Shown in pieces: positions 31,907 through 40,024 of a stretch of DNA of 51,482 nucleotides (positions within the stretch are counted from its first letter, which is position 1; each line of letters begins with the position of its first letter). The stretch is from positions 1-51,482 of the forward strand of contig JAFRNR010000006.1 in the NCBI GenBank assembly GCA_017430085.1, read 5' to 3'. This DNA comes from Lachnospiraceae bacterium (lineage in GTDB: Bacteria; Bacillota; Clostridia; Lachnospirales; Lachnospiraceae). The notes below the pieces were generated by a model. The model saw only the letters and a list, made by a program, of their open reading frames with translations. It made no database searches and was not told the origin of the DNA. The position numbers and the translations under genes were made by a program.

Positions 31907-32875
31907 TTATTTCTTTCTGTAATCGTAGAAGCCTATGCCGGCGTTCACGCCCGTCTCGCCCCTGTCGATCTTTTCTTTCAGGAGTTTGCCCATCGTGTAT
32001 TCCAGCGTGCCTTCCTGCTGCGCCGCCGGCTTCATCTGGTTGATGTTGTAAGCCGTTTCCAGGCCGACGATATCCAGGATCTGGAAGGGGCCGGCCGGCG
32101 CGCCGGTGGCCAGCCGCCAGGTCAGGTCGATGGTTTCGGGATCGGCAACGCCTTTGGCCCACAGCGCCTGTGCCGCGCTTAAGAACGGCACCAGCATGGA
32201 GTTCAGGATATAACCGGGCTGCTCCTTATGCAGCTGCAGCGGGACCATGCCGATATCGGACGCAAACTTCACGACGGCGTTGTAGATCTCGGGATCCGTG
32301 CCCGGATGGCCCATGACTTCGCCGGTGTTGTTTTTCCAGATCGTGTTGGCAAAGTGCAGCGCGCAGTACTTTTCGGGCCTGCCGGTGTATTCCGCAAACA
32401 TGCTGGGCAGCAGCGTGGAAGAATTGGTGCAGAGGATCGTGTCTTCATCCAGCAGGTCGCGCATGGCCTCGTACATGCCGATCTTGGCCTTCGGTTCCTC
32501 GGTCATGGATTCGATGACCAGATAGGCACCGGACAGGGCTTTCTTCAGGTCCAGTTCGATATGGACCTTTTCGGCGAAGTTCTTTTTGCCTTCCTCGATC
32601 AGGGCGTCGATGGCTTCCGCCGTGATTCCCTGCCAGGAACGGATGAGGCCGCGGGGATAGAGCATGCCGCCGATCGGGTTGCCGATCAGGGCCTTGGCCT
32701 TGGCCAGGTCCTCCAGCATCAGCGCGGAATAGCGCTCGATCTTCGGCGTCGTCCGGCCGATGGAGCTTTCGGAGCGAAGCCAGAAGGTGGTATCAAATCC
32801 GTGATAGGCGCAGATCAGGCCGATCTGCGTGCCCAGCACGCCGCCGCCGGCGATCACAACTTTTTTGTTTTCCAT
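31907..32875 (-). CDS. 3-hydroxyacyl-CoA dehydrogenase (NAD-binding, 3HBDH-like)
   Basis: 322-aa NAD-dependent dehydrogenase. The N-terminal Rossmann loop VVIAGGGVLGTQIGLICA (residues 6-23) and the LVIESMTEE segment are clear. The catalytic histidine is in ALHFANTIWKNN (family: HFxNP), and a C-terminal dimerisation domain contains EQPGYILNSMLVPFLSAAQAL. It fits 3-hydroxybutyryl-CoA dehydrogenases, but no thiolase, crotonase or acyl-CoA dehydrogenase genes are adjacent, so the exact substrate is open. It is divergent from the TetR gene, which likely controls it through the shared intergenic region. Confidence 0.88.
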   Translation of the reverse strand: MENKKVVIAGGGVLGTQIGLICAYHGFDTTFWLRSESSIGRTTPKIERYSALMLEDLAKAKALIGNPIGGMLYPRGLIRSWQGITAEAIDALIEEGKKNFAEKVHIELDLKKALSGAYLVIESMTEEPKAKIGMYEAMRDLLDEDTILCTNSSTLLPSMFAEYTGRPEKYCALHFANTIWKNNTGEVMGHPGTDPEIYNAVVKFASDIGMVPLQLHKEQPGYILNSMLVPFLSAAQALWAKGVADPETIDLTWRLATGAPAGPFQILDIVGLETAYNINQMKPAAQQEGTLEYTMGKLLKEKIDRGETGVNAGIGFYDYRKK

Positions 32876-32910
32876 ACGTTTACCTCCCGTATTTTGTTTT
32901 CCGTTCTTCT

Positions 32911-32949
32911 GAGACGGTCCTTGCGCGAAAAGGCCGTCTCTGGTATGAT
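32911..32949 (+). promoter_or_regulatory. TetR promoter with inverted repeat (possible operator)
   Basis: Plus-strand TTGCGC (32921-32926), 17-bp spacer, TATGAT (32944-32949) with upstream TG. The inverted repeat GAGACGG/CCGTCTC (32911-32917 and 32934-32940) flanks the -35 and is a candidate operator for the TetR-family product and the divergent dehydrogenase. Confidence 0.6.
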
Positions 32950-33028
32950 TATGTTACAAATGTATCAGACACGGATGGCTTTGACAAGCGGCCTCAGGCC
33001 GGAAGTGACAAACGGAGGAAACTGTATC

Positions 33029-33532
33029 ATGGACGCCGGACGCGAAAGCGAACTGGAGGAATATATCACGACAGCCCTGCTGCAGCTGATGAAAAAGAAG
33101 GATTATTTCCGCATCACCATCACGGAGATCTGCGAAAAAGCCGGCGTATCCCGCATGTCCTTTTACCGCTCGTTTGACGGCAAACTGGAAGTGCTGCAAA
33201 AAAAATGCGCCGCGATCACGGACGAATTCGTGCAGTCCTCCGGGATCAGCTACCGGGACAACACGGTCCGTCAGTATTTCGTGACGCTGTTTACGCATTT
33301 TCAGAAACACAGGGAACTGATCCTGCTCCTGTCCCGCGCCGGGCTGCTGCACATCATCAAGGATGATATCGACCGCGTGTTTCTGAAAACTTATGAAGGC
33401 GTTTACGACGATTACAAATCCCGCTTCCTGTCCGGCGGGATCTACGACGTCTTCCTTTACTGGCTGAAAAACGGTTGTCAGGAGTCCCCGGAGGATCTGG
33501 CTGAGAAGCTTAGCGAGATCCTGGAGAAATAG
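33029..33532 (+). CDS. TetR/AcrR-family transcriptional regulator
   Basis: 167-aa regulator. The N-terminal HTH reads DYFRITITEICEKAGVSRMSFYRSFDGKLEVL, the standard TetR DNA-binding pattern. A C-terminal ligand domain follows (about residues 70-167). ATG at 33029 has GGAGG 10 nt upstream. It is divergent from the hydroxyacyl-CoA dehydrogenase gene across about 150 bp, with an inverted repeat in between, suggesting local control. Its 3' end overlaps the convergent DUF434 gene by 23 bp. Confidence 0.9.
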   Translation: MDAGRESELEEYITTALLQLMKKKDYFRITITEICEKAGVSRMSFYRSFDGKLEVLQKKCAAITDEFVQSSGISYRDNTVRQYFVTLFTHFQKHRELILLLSRAGLLHIIKDDIDRVFLKTYEGVYDDYKSRFLSGGIYDVFLYWLKNGCQESPEDLAEKLSEILEK

Positions 33533-34247
33533 ACCGTTCGCTCTCCTGCCACAGGCACAGCCCCTTTTTTCCTTTCCGCTCCATCGCTTCAGCCGTCAGG
33601 TTTATCCAGCTGACGCAATGGTCCAGAATAACGGAATCGGATGTGATCACGTTCTCCTTTCCGTAAAGCGCACGGTCCACATCCCGGAGGACCCGGATAT
33701 CCAAATCAAAAGTACAATTCTCTTCCGCGATCTCCGCGATAAGCGCCTTCAGCCTCCCCGAGTTGGAGACCGGTTCATCCAGCAGGATGTTCACCCGGCT
33801 CACCCCGGCCTCCTGCAGCAGGTCCAGCAGCAGCCGTACTGCCTCTGCCGTTTCCGGAATCAGGCGGTAAGTGCCGCGGAGGGACGCGAGATCGCGGACA
33901 GTTTCATCCATGCATTCAAAAAGCAGAGAGTTGCTCAGAAGCACTTCCAGCGTAATGACGGTATTGAATCCGTCGATCCACACTTCCGCGCCAGCGAGAT
34001 CCCGCAGGTCTTTTTTCTTTCCGCGCCGCTCCGCCAGCTGCTGCTTTGACGCCGCGCTCCGCATGACCGCGAGGCGCTGTCTTTCCGACAGGAGGAAATG
34101 ATTGCCCACGAAAACCGCCGCCTGCTTCAGGTCATAGCCTTCGTCGAGCAGGTAACAGATATGGCGGGAGGCCGTTTTCATGATTACCACGGCTTCCGGA
34201 GAAAAGTTTCTGACATCCTCCGGGACAAATCCCCGCTTCGCGTTCAT
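33510..34247 (-). CDS. DUF434/DUF5616-type protein
   Basis: 245-aa cytoplasmic protein. The N-terminal part (RGFVPEDVRNFSPEA, then RHICYLLDEGYDLKQAAVFVGNHFLLSERQRLAVMR) matches DUF434. The following DGFNTVITLEVLLSNSLLFECMDETVRDLASLRGTY and NILLDEPVSNSGRLKALI belong to the associated second domain. No function has been established to my knowledge for this family; the acidic, phosphoryl-transfer-like DGFN region hints at nucleic acid or nucleotide handling. ATG at 34247 chosen over 34268 for the better ribosome binding site (GGGAGAG). Downstream of the phosphatase gene on the same strand. Confidence 0.8.
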   Translation of the reverse strand: MNAKRGFVPEDVRNFSPEAVVIMKTASRHICYLLDEGYDLKQAAVFVGNHFLLSERQRLAVMRSAASKQQLAERRGKKKDLRDLAGAEVWIDGFNTVITLEVLLSNSLLFECMDETVRDLASLRGTYRLIPETAEAVRLLLDLLQEAGVSRVNILLDEPVSNSGRLKALIAEIAEENCTFDLDIRVLRDVDRALYGKENVITSDSVILDHCVSWINLTAEAMERKGKKGLCLWQESERSISPGSR

Positions 34248-34268
34248 AACAGTCTTCTCTCCCGGCAT

Positions 34269-34877
34269 TTACAATAAATACGACATATCATTGATATGCC
34301 GCACATGGCGTTTCCCGTCGTCACTGACGGTCATATGGGACACTGAACCGGCCGGTCCGTGGATATCCGCTTCGCATAATGATTCCACGCCAAGTCCCAG
34401 AAACATGGCATGCCAGATGCTCAACAGATCGCCGTGCGACACGATGACGACGTTTTCTTCTCCGCCTGCCATCACTTCCTCGAAAAAAGGCCGCAGACGA
34501 TCCCACGCATCGCGCCTGCTCTCCGCGTCGGAGAACAGCCTGTCGTCGACCGTATTCTCAGGGCTTTCCATGTTTTCGCGAAGCCACTGCACGGACTTCC
34601 CGCAGCACTTTCCGAGATTTCTTTCGCGCAGTTCCGGCCGGAGAATCGGTTCCGTCCCCAGGTATTTCGCGATCTCTTCCGCCGTCTGCTTCGCCCGCTT
34701 CAGGTCCGAAGAATACAGCGTCACGTCTTTCCCCGCCAGTTCATCTTCCAGCTTTTTCCCGATCCGGTCCGCCTGCTCCCTGCCGAATTCCGTCAGATCC
34801 CAATCCGTCCACGACCCCACCATTCCGTTGGTGTGGTGAACGGACTGCGTATGCTGGACGGTGATAATGTGCTTCAT
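34269..34877 (-). CDS. Histidine phosphatase superfamily protein with altered RHG motif
   Basis: 202-aa protein of the phosphoglycerate-mutase-like fold. The N terminus reads ITVQHTQSVHHTNGMVGSW, so the nucleophile histidine is kept but the usual arginine of RHG is Gln. The YSSDLKRAKQTAEEIAKYL segment and the second catalytic histidine in VIVSHGDLLSIWHAMF are present. The QHT variant recurs in clostridial homologues as far as I know, so it may be active. ATG at 34877 has AGGA upstream. Between the thioesterase and DUF434 genes; a shared transcript is likely. Confidence 0.82.
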   Translation of the reverse strand: MKHIITVQHTQSVHHTNGMVGSWTDWDLTEFGREQADRIGKKLEDELAGKDVTLYSSDLKRAKQTAEEIAKYLGTEPILRPELRERNLGKCCGKSVQWLRENMESPENTVDDRLFSDAESRRDAWDRLRPFFEEVMAGGEENVVIVSHGDLLSIWHAMFLGLGVESLCEADIHGPAGSVSHMTVSDDGKRHVRHINDMSYLL

Positions 34878-34906
34878 CTTTTTCGATCCTATTCCCGCAG
34901 TCCGGA

Positions 34907-35317
34907 TCACTGCGCATCATACATCGTAAACTGGCCGGTCACAAGGTGATGACCGAATTCATCGTACACATTGGCCTCAACGACGATTATCCGCTTGCCC
35001 GCCCTGATCACGCGGCCTTCTGCGCGGAGCATTTTGGCGTCGGGGTTCGCGTACAGGAAATGGATATCGCTCCCGGCCGTCACGATGTGCATGCCTTCGC
35101 GGACGGAATCCGCCGCGATGCCGGCAGCCACGTCGGCCGCCGCAAACAGGATCCCGCCGTGCGGCAGGCCCCAGATATTCTTGTGCTCCGGAAGGAGCGC
35201 CACTTCCACAACGGACCTGCCCTCTTCCAGGGCGGCGGCATGGATCCTGTTGGCCTCATTGTACGGGTCATCGTGATTGAGTGAATCGATAATGCTTTGC
35301 AGATATTCGTTCGTCAT
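34907..35317 (-). CDS. PaaI-type hotdog thioesterase
   Basis: 136-aa thioesterase. Core IWGLPHGGILFAAADVAAGIAADS carries the hotdog active-site region (family pattern NxxGxxHGGxxxxLxD). The rest (AGSDIHFLYANPDAKMLRAEGRVIRAGKRIIVVEANVYDEFG) is the usual second beta hairpin. It cleaves acyl-CoA thioesters, chain unknown. ATG at 35317. First of three co-directional genes with the phosphatase and DUF434 protein. Confidence 0.88.
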   Translation of the reverse strand: MTNEYLQSIIDSLNHDDPYNEANRIHAAALEEGRSVVEVALLPEHKNIWGLPHGGILFAAADVAAGIAADSVREGMHIVTAGSDIHFLYANPDAKMLRAEGRVIRAGKRIIVVEANVYDEFGHHLVTGQFTMYDAQ

Positions 35318-35376
35318 CCTTCGTTCCTTTATGCTTCCGGCAGATTTTCTGTTGTTCGCTGTACACAGCCGCCTAT

Positions 35377-35385
35377 ACTATATCA
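35377..35385 (-). promoter_or_regulatory. Extended -10 promoter of the thioesterase gene
   Basis: Minus-strand TGATATAGT (extended -10). No good -35 was found at 17 bp, which extended -10 promoters can tolerate. Confidence 0.4.
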
Positions 35386-35434
35386 CAGTTTTCCCGGAAT
35401 ATGACCCGTTTCCGCATCATTTTTCCCGAATAAG

Positions 35435-35460
35435 CCAAAAGGACCTCCCGCAGGAGGTCC
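35435..35460 (-). terminator. Terminator after the YhfC gene
   Basis: Minus-strand GGACCTCC, TGCG loop, GGAGGTCC then TTTTGG; perfect 8-bp stem. Confidence 0.88.
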
Positions 35461-35481
35461 CGGCACGTTTTATTATTCCGC

Positions 35482-36324
35482 TTACACACCGTTTTCGTCC
35501 GAAGACGATTTTTTCATTTTCCTGTAAAGCCTCACCGCGATGAATCCGATCACGCCAGTCCAGACAGCAACCCATATCTCGACCGCCCACAGCGGGACAG
35601 CGCCTTTCTGATACAGCGCGGGGAACGTATCCGCCAGCATATGCAGAAGGACCGCCATCAGCAGATAAACCTTCTTTGCGCTGCACACGCCGTAAAATAC
35701 GATGACCGTGAGCCCGATATGCATGAACATCGCAAGCAGACGCTCTATGATGTTCAGGACCGCCATGCCGTAATCAAACGAAGCCGCCGCCTGAACGTAC
35801 GGAAGGGCCGCGGCAGCGCTTTCCTCCGTGATATTCAGGGCCCGCACAGCACTCTCCGCATTCCCCGCCGAGAACAGGACAGCGATGACAAGGTACAGGA
35901 TCATCACAGGCAGGACCACCGCCAGGATCTCGATCCCGCCGTGCCCGATCCCGTACAGGACCGCGTTTTCGGGCGTGCGGTTCTTTTTCATGATGTACTT
36001 CAGAACGATATACCGCCCGCACTCCTCAAAAACCCCCGCCATGGTTATCCCGTAAAGGACATACACAGTGGTGTTTCCGTTAATGAACCGGGATACAGGA
36101 TTATCCAAAACGATGCAGAGCAAATGAACCCCCAGTTCCAGGACACGGGAGGAAACCAGAAATCCGACGACCCCCGCCATAAGCCACCGGATCGAGGTCT
36201 GCGGCTTATGCTTCCTGCGCCAACAGAGGAAGAATACGGCAGGGACCGCGATCATCAGAATGACTGTAATGATCAGCGACGGGATGCCGGCCGGGCCGAT
36301 GACGATGTTCTCAAACTCTTTCAC
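35482..36324 (-). CDS. YhfC-family polytopic membrane protein (putative intramembrane metalloprotease)
   Basis: 280-aa membrane protein with about seven hydrophobic helices. Motifs typical of the YhfC/CPBP-like group are present: AGVFEECGRYIVLKYIMKK (EE.GR), GIGHGGIEILAV (H and E), and AVLLHMLADTFPALY (H..AD). The Glu and His residues in membrane segments suggest metal-dependent proteolysis. ATG overlaps the stop of the upstream MerR gene (ATGA), so it is co-translated with the regulator. The terminator follows. Substrate unknown. Confidence 0.85.
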   Translation of the reverse strand: MKEFENIVIGPAGIPSLIITVILMIAVPAVFFLCWRRKHKPQTSIRWLMAGVVGFLVSSRVLELGVHLLCIVLDNPVSRFINGNTTVYVLYGITMAGVFEECGRYIVLKYIMKKNRTPENAVLYGIGHGGIEILAVVLPVMILYLVIAVLFSAGNAESAVRALNITEESAAAALPYVQAAASFDYGMAVLNIIERLLAMFMHIGLTVIVFYGVCSAKKVYLLMAVLLHMLADTFPALYQKGAVPLWAVEIWVAVWTGVIGFIAVRLYRKMKKSSSDENGV

Positions 36325-37046
36325 TTCCCGTCACCTCCCCAGACCTCCACGCAGAACCCCTTGTGGCCGCAGGCGGTGCAGGTCAGTTTCCGGGCTGTCG
36401 GCGTATGCCTGGCCCAAAAGGCTTCCTTCATCGGCGGCTTGAAAACCGCGTGGCATTCCGGGCAGATGTATTTCACGCTTCTGAAAAAATACCGGCTGAC
36501 CGCGATTCCCCACACGGCGGCGATAACCGCCCAGACAACGAACGGCCACCATACGCCTTTGACGATCCAGAAAATGATGGCGAACCATTGCAGCAATGCG
36601 ACCGGGAGCGCGGTCAGGAGCATCGTCCGCCGCATCTTCCTGAGTTTTTCCTTGCCTTCCATAATGACGGCTATGTCGCTGATGGTTTCGAGAGAGAGAT
36701 CCGCCCGGTTTTTCAGTCCGTTTTTCAGTTCCCGGATCTTTTCAAGCTTTTCCTGCTTCGCGGCGATCTCGTCCGAAAGGATCCTCTCCTGCTGTTCAAT
36801 CAGCAGCGAGATTACTTTCTCGGGATGTTCTTCCTTCAGGATCTGGGAAATGGCATCGATGGGAAGATCCATGTCGCGCAGGAAGCAGATGACCTTCATG
36901 CGCTTCACGTCGTCTTCCGAATAGAGCCGTCTCCCGCCTTCGGAAAGCTCGCTGGGGATCAGGATGCCTCTGGCATCGTAGTACTGGACCGTCCGGACCG
37001 TGACGCCGCAGAGCTTTGCGATCTCTCCCGTTGTATATTTGGACAC
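36321..37046 (-). CDS. Membrane-embedded MerR-family regulator with C-terminal zinc ribbon
   Basis: 241-aa regulator. The N-terminal MerR winged helix (KYTTGEIAKLCGVTVRTVQYYD, wing GGRRLYSEDDVKRMKVI) is followed by a coiled coil (about 85-120). Two hydrophobic helices lie at about 145-190 (LLTALPVALLQWFAIIFWIV and FVVWAVIAAVWGIAV), and a C-terminal zinc ribbon has CPEC and CTAC. The start is GTG at 37046, since GGAGG lies 8 nt upstream; the GTG at 37055 overlaps that site. The ATGA overlap with yhfC shows a two-gene operon. Membrane tethering of a MerR protein suggests it senses an envelope signal; this is inference. Confidence 0.85.
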   Translation of the reverse strand: MSKYTTGEIAKLCGVTVRTVQYYDARGILIPSELSEGGRRLYSEDDVKRMKVICFLRDMDLPIDAISQILKEEHPEKVISLLIEQQERILSDEIAAKQEKLEKIRELKNGLKNRADLSLETISDIAVIMEGKEKLRKMRRTMLLTALPVALLQWFAIIFWIVKGVWWPFVVWAVIAAVWGIAVSRYFFRSVKYICPECHAVFKPPMKEAFWARHTPTARKLTCTACGHKGFCVEVWGGDGK

Positions 37047-37070
37047 AGCTTTCACCTCCTTACGCCACAG

Positions 37071-37101
37071 GTTTTACAACATGACGCAGCGTCACAAGCA
37101 A
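37071..37101 (-). promoter_or_regulatory. MerR-type promoter/operator with palindrome in 19-bp spacer (second copy)
   Basis: Minus-strand TTGCTT (37096-37101) and TAAAAC (37071-37076) separated by 19 bp. The palindrome TGACGC(A/T)GCGTCA lies at 37082-37094, 5 bp from the -10 and 1 bp from the -35, exactly as in the copy at 6194-6224. A further half-site (CTGACGCAG) lies at 37105-37113, upstream of the -35. Confidence 0.8.
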
Positions 37102-37175
37102 GCCCTGACGCAGGGGGATTTTCGATCAATCATTAAAAATACTAACACATCCGTTGACCGGTTTCAATTTCCGGC

Positions 37176-37204
37176 TTGACTTTCCTCCTTTGAAATGAGA
37201 AAAT
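37176..37204 (+). promoter_or_regulatory. Promoter of the GntP gene
   Basis: Plus-strand TTGACT (37176-37181), 17-bp spacer, GAAAAT (37199-37204). An inverted repeat TTACG-N9-CGTAA (37219-37237) lies between it and the ribosome binding site and could be an operator. Confidence 0.5.
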
Positions 37205-37264
37205 AAACAAAGAATAAATTACGCTTCATAAACGTAAATCAGGAACGTAAGGAGGAACTGTTTT

Positions 37265-38623
37265 ATGACTGGCATTCCGCTGATCATCGTATTTGTCATT
37301 GCGATCATCGCCATGATCCTGCTCATCTCCAAGCTGAAGGTCCATCCCTTCCTGGCCATTATGGGCATCTCTCTCGTGCTGGCGATCCTCGCCGGCATCA
37401 AACTCACCGATATTCCGGGAATCATCGGCTCCGGCTTCTCCGGGACCTTTACTTCCATCGGTATCGTGATCATCCTGGGCGCCTTCATCGGTTCCGTACT
37501 GGAAAAGACCGGCGCCGCGCTGAAACTGGCCGACATGGTCATCAAACTGGTCGGGGAAAAGAATCCGGGCCTTGCCATTGAACTGATGGGCTGGGTCGTT
37601 TCGATCCCCGTATTCTGCGACAGCGGTTTCGTTATCCTGAACCCGATCCGCAAAGCGCTGGTCAAGCGGACCGGTGCCTCCAGCGTCACCATGACGATCT
37701 GCCTGTCCTGCGGCCTGTATATCGCTCACGTTTTCATTCCGCCGACACCCGGACCCATCGCGGCGGCCCAGACCTTGGGCGCGGGCGATTATCTGCTGCT
37801 GGTCATCGGCATGGGCGTGCTCTGCTCCATCCTGCCGCTGATCGCGGGCCTGATCTTCGCGAAAGTGATCGGCAGAAAGATCAAGAGCGCGGATGAACTG
37901 ACCCAGACGGGCGAGGTCGTCAAGACCTATGAAGAACTGAAAGCGGAATTCGGCAAACTCCCGAACGGCTGGCTGGCGATCGCGCCGCTGGTGGTCCCGA
38001 TCCTGCTGATGGCGCTCTCTTCCATCTCGAGCATGGCCGGATGGACCGGCGGGCTGAACGATCTGTCGCTCTTCCTGGGCACGCCTATCATAGCGCTGGC
38101 CGTCGGCACGATCATCTCGATCGTCCTGCTTTTCGTCTCCGGCAAGAAGGCGGATTTCTACAACCTGACCAATGAGACCTTAAAGACGGTCGGCCCGATC
38201 CTCTTCGTGACCGCCGCGGGCGGCGTGCTGGGCAAGGTCATCGCCTCCTCCGACATGGTGAACTTCATCACCGAACACGCCTCCGTCCTGGAAGCCATGG
38301 GGATCTTCTTCCCGTTCCTGCTGGCGGCGATCTTAAAGACCGCGCAGGGTTCTTCCACTGTGGCCATCACCACAACGGCCGGTATCGTGGCCCCGCTGCT
38401 GAGCGTGCTCGGCTTTGTGAAGCCGGTTGAGATCGCGCTGGTCGTCATGGCCATCGGCGCCGGCGCCATGACGGTCTCCCATGCCAACGACAGCTACTTC
38501 TGGGTGGTGACCAACTTCGGGGAGATGAAACCCGAGGAAGGCTACAAGACCCAGACCATGATGACCCTGGTCATCGGTCTGGCTTCCATTCTCGAGATCT
38601 TCGTGTTAAGCCTGATCTTCTAA
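37265..38623 (+). CDS. GntP-family gluconate/glycerate permease
   Basis: 452-aa membrane protein with about 12 hydrophobic segments. It matches the GntP pattern (HPFLAIMGISLVLAILAGI, IIGSGFSGTFTSIGIVIILGAFIG, SIPVFCDSGFVILNPIRKAL, AHVFIPPTPGPIAAAQ, MTVSHANDSYFWVV). It takes up sugar acids by proton symport. ATG at 37265 follows AAGGAGG. The glycerate kinase gene 82 bp downstream makes glycerate the most likely substrate; gluconate remains possible. A terminator hairpin lies between the two genes. Confidence 0.9.
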   Translation: MTGIPLIIVFVIAIIAMILLISKLKVHPFLAIMGISLVLAILAGIKLTDIPGIIGSGFSGTFTSIGIVIILGAFIGSVLEKTGAALKLADMVIKLVGEKNPGLAIELMGWVVSIPVFCDSGFVILNPIRKALVKRTGASSVTMTICLSCGLYIAHVFIPPTPGPIAAAQTLGAGDYLLLVIGMGVLCSILPLIAGLIFAKVIGRKIKSADELTQTGEVVKTYEELKAEFGKLPNGWLAIAPLVVPILLMALSSISSMAGWTGGLNDLSLFLGTPIIALAVGTIISIVLLFVSGKKADFYNLTNETLKTVGPILFVTAAGGVLGKVIASSDMVNFITEHASVLEAMGIFFPFLLAAILKTAQGSSTVAITTTAGIVAPLLSVLGFVKPVEIALVVMAIGAGAMTVSHANDSYFWVVTNFGEMKPEEGYKTQTMMTLVIGLASILEIFVLSLIF

Positions 38624-38630
38624 ATCGTAC

Positions 38631-38666
38631 AGGGGCGTGCCGCCCGAAGCGGTGCGCCTCTTTTTT
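38631..38666 (+). terminator. Terminator/attenuator between GntP and glycerate kinase
   Basis: AGGGGCG-TG-CCGC, CCGAA loop, GCGG-TG-CGCCTCT (one G-U pair) then TTTTTT. It sits between two functionally linked genes, so partial read-through is expected. Confidence 0.75.
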
Positions 38667-38705
38667 GCCTTTTCCATTCACTTTCTCAAAAGAGGAGGAC
38701 CGATC

Positions 38706-39938
38706 ATGAATCAATTATTACGCTCTCACGCGGACGCCATCGTGCGGGAAGCCATCACGGCCGTCCAGCCGGATGCTGCGGTCCGGCGCGCGCTGGAAGG
38801 GAAAGTCTTCCCGGGCCGTGTCCTGCTGGTCGCTGCCGGCAAAGCCGCCTGGCAGATGGCCAAAGCGGCGTCGGATTTTCTGGGCAGCCGCATCGAAAAA
38901 GGCGTTGTCGTGACCAAATACGACCACGTGATGGGGCCGATCGCGAACTTTGACTGCTATGAGGCCGGCCATCCCGTGCCGGACGAAAACTCCTTTAAAG
39001 GGACGCAGGCCGCACTGGATCTTGTGGACGGCTTGAAACCGGAGGATACGGTGCTCTTCCTGCTCTCCGGCGGCGGCAGCGCGCTCTTTGAAAAGCCGCT
39101 GGTCTCCGGCGAAGAACTGCAGGATATCACCAATCAGCTGCTCGCGTGCGGGGCGGATATCGTGGAGATCAATACGATCCGCAAGCGGCTGTCCCAGGTG
39201 AAAGGCGGGCGCTTTGCGCTCTTCTGCTCGCCGGCCCAGGTGGAGGCGGTGATCCTGTCCGATATCCTGGGCGACCCGCTGGATATGATCGCGTCCGGCC
39301 CGGCCTGCCCTGACAGTTCCACCAATACGGACGCCCGGCGCATCGCGGAAAAATACGGGCTGAAGATGTCCGAAGCGGCGGCCCAGCTGCTGAAGGTCGA
39401 AACACCGAAGGCTCTGGACAACGTCCATACGCAGATCAACGGCAGCGTGCGCGAGCTCTGCGCGGCAGCGGCCAAGGTCTGCACTGAACTGGGGTATGAG
39501 CCCGTCCTGCTGACGGACCAGCTCTGCTGTCAGGCGAAGGAAGCCGGCAGCTTCCTGGCTTCCATCCTGAAGACGCATGCGGGGGACGGCAAAGCGCTGG
39601 CCTATATCGCGGGCGGCGAGACCGTGGTCAAACTGACCGGTCACGGCAAAGGCGGCCGGAATCAGGAGCTGGCCCTGGCCGCGGCGGCCGGTATCAGCGG
39701 CATGGATAACGCGGCGGTCTTTTCCGTGGGCAGCGACGGCACCGACGGCCCGACCGACGCCGCCGGCGGCTACGTGGACGGCGGCACGGTCAGCGAGCTC
39801 ACGGCGCAGGGCCTCACGGTGGACGCGGTGCTGCAGGACAACGACGCTTATCACGCCCTGCAGAAGACCGGCGGCCTGATCATCACCGGCCCCACCGGGA
39901 CGAACGTCAACGACGTCGCGGTGGCACTGCTGCGGTAG
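38706..39938 (+). CDS. Glycerate 2-kinase (type II, MOFRL family)
   Basis: 410-aa kinase converting D-glycerate to 2-phosphoglycerate. N-terminal VLLVAAGKAAWQMAKAAS, the FLLSGGGSALFE phosphate-binding loop, INTIRKRLSQVKGGRFA, and the C-terminal MOFRL part GKGGRNQELALAAA with SVGSDGTDGPTDAAGG are all typical. ATG at 38706 has GGAGG 7 nt upstream. Partner of the GntP permease. The convergent fructokinase operon lies beyond a bidirectional terminator. Confidence 0.93.
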   Translation: MNQLLRSHADAIVREAITAVQPDAAVRRALEGKVFPGRVLLVAAGKAAWQMAKAASDFLGSRIEKGVVVTKYDHVMGPIANFDCYEAGHPVPDENSFKGTQAALDLVDGLKPEDTVLFLLSGGGSALFEKPLVSGEELQDITNQLLACGADIVEINTIRKRLSQVKGGRFALFCSPAQVEAVILSDILGDPLDMIASGPACPDSSTNTDARRIAEKYGLKMSEAAAQLLKVETPKALDNVHTQINGSVRELCAAAAKVCTELGYEPVLLTDQLCCQAKEAGSFLASILKTHAGDGKALAYIAGGETVVKLTGHGKGGRNQELALAAAAGISGMDNAAVFSVGSDGTDGPTDAAGGYVDGGTVSELTAQGLTVDAVLQDNDAYHALQKTGGLIITGPTGTNVNDVAVALLR

Positions 39939-39967
39939 ACGGACGGCCGGCAGACGGTCATTCACGC

Positions 39968-40009
39968 AAAAGGACCCTGGGGTGCGATGCGGTGCTCCGG
40001 GGTCCTTTT
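39968..40009. terminator. Bidirectional terminator between glycerate kinase and fructokinase
   Basis: AAAAGGACCC (39968-39977) pairs with GGGTCCTTTT (40000-40009), with A- and T-rich ends usable from either side. Confidence 0.85.
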
Positions 40010-40024
40010 CTGTCATCTTCTTTG

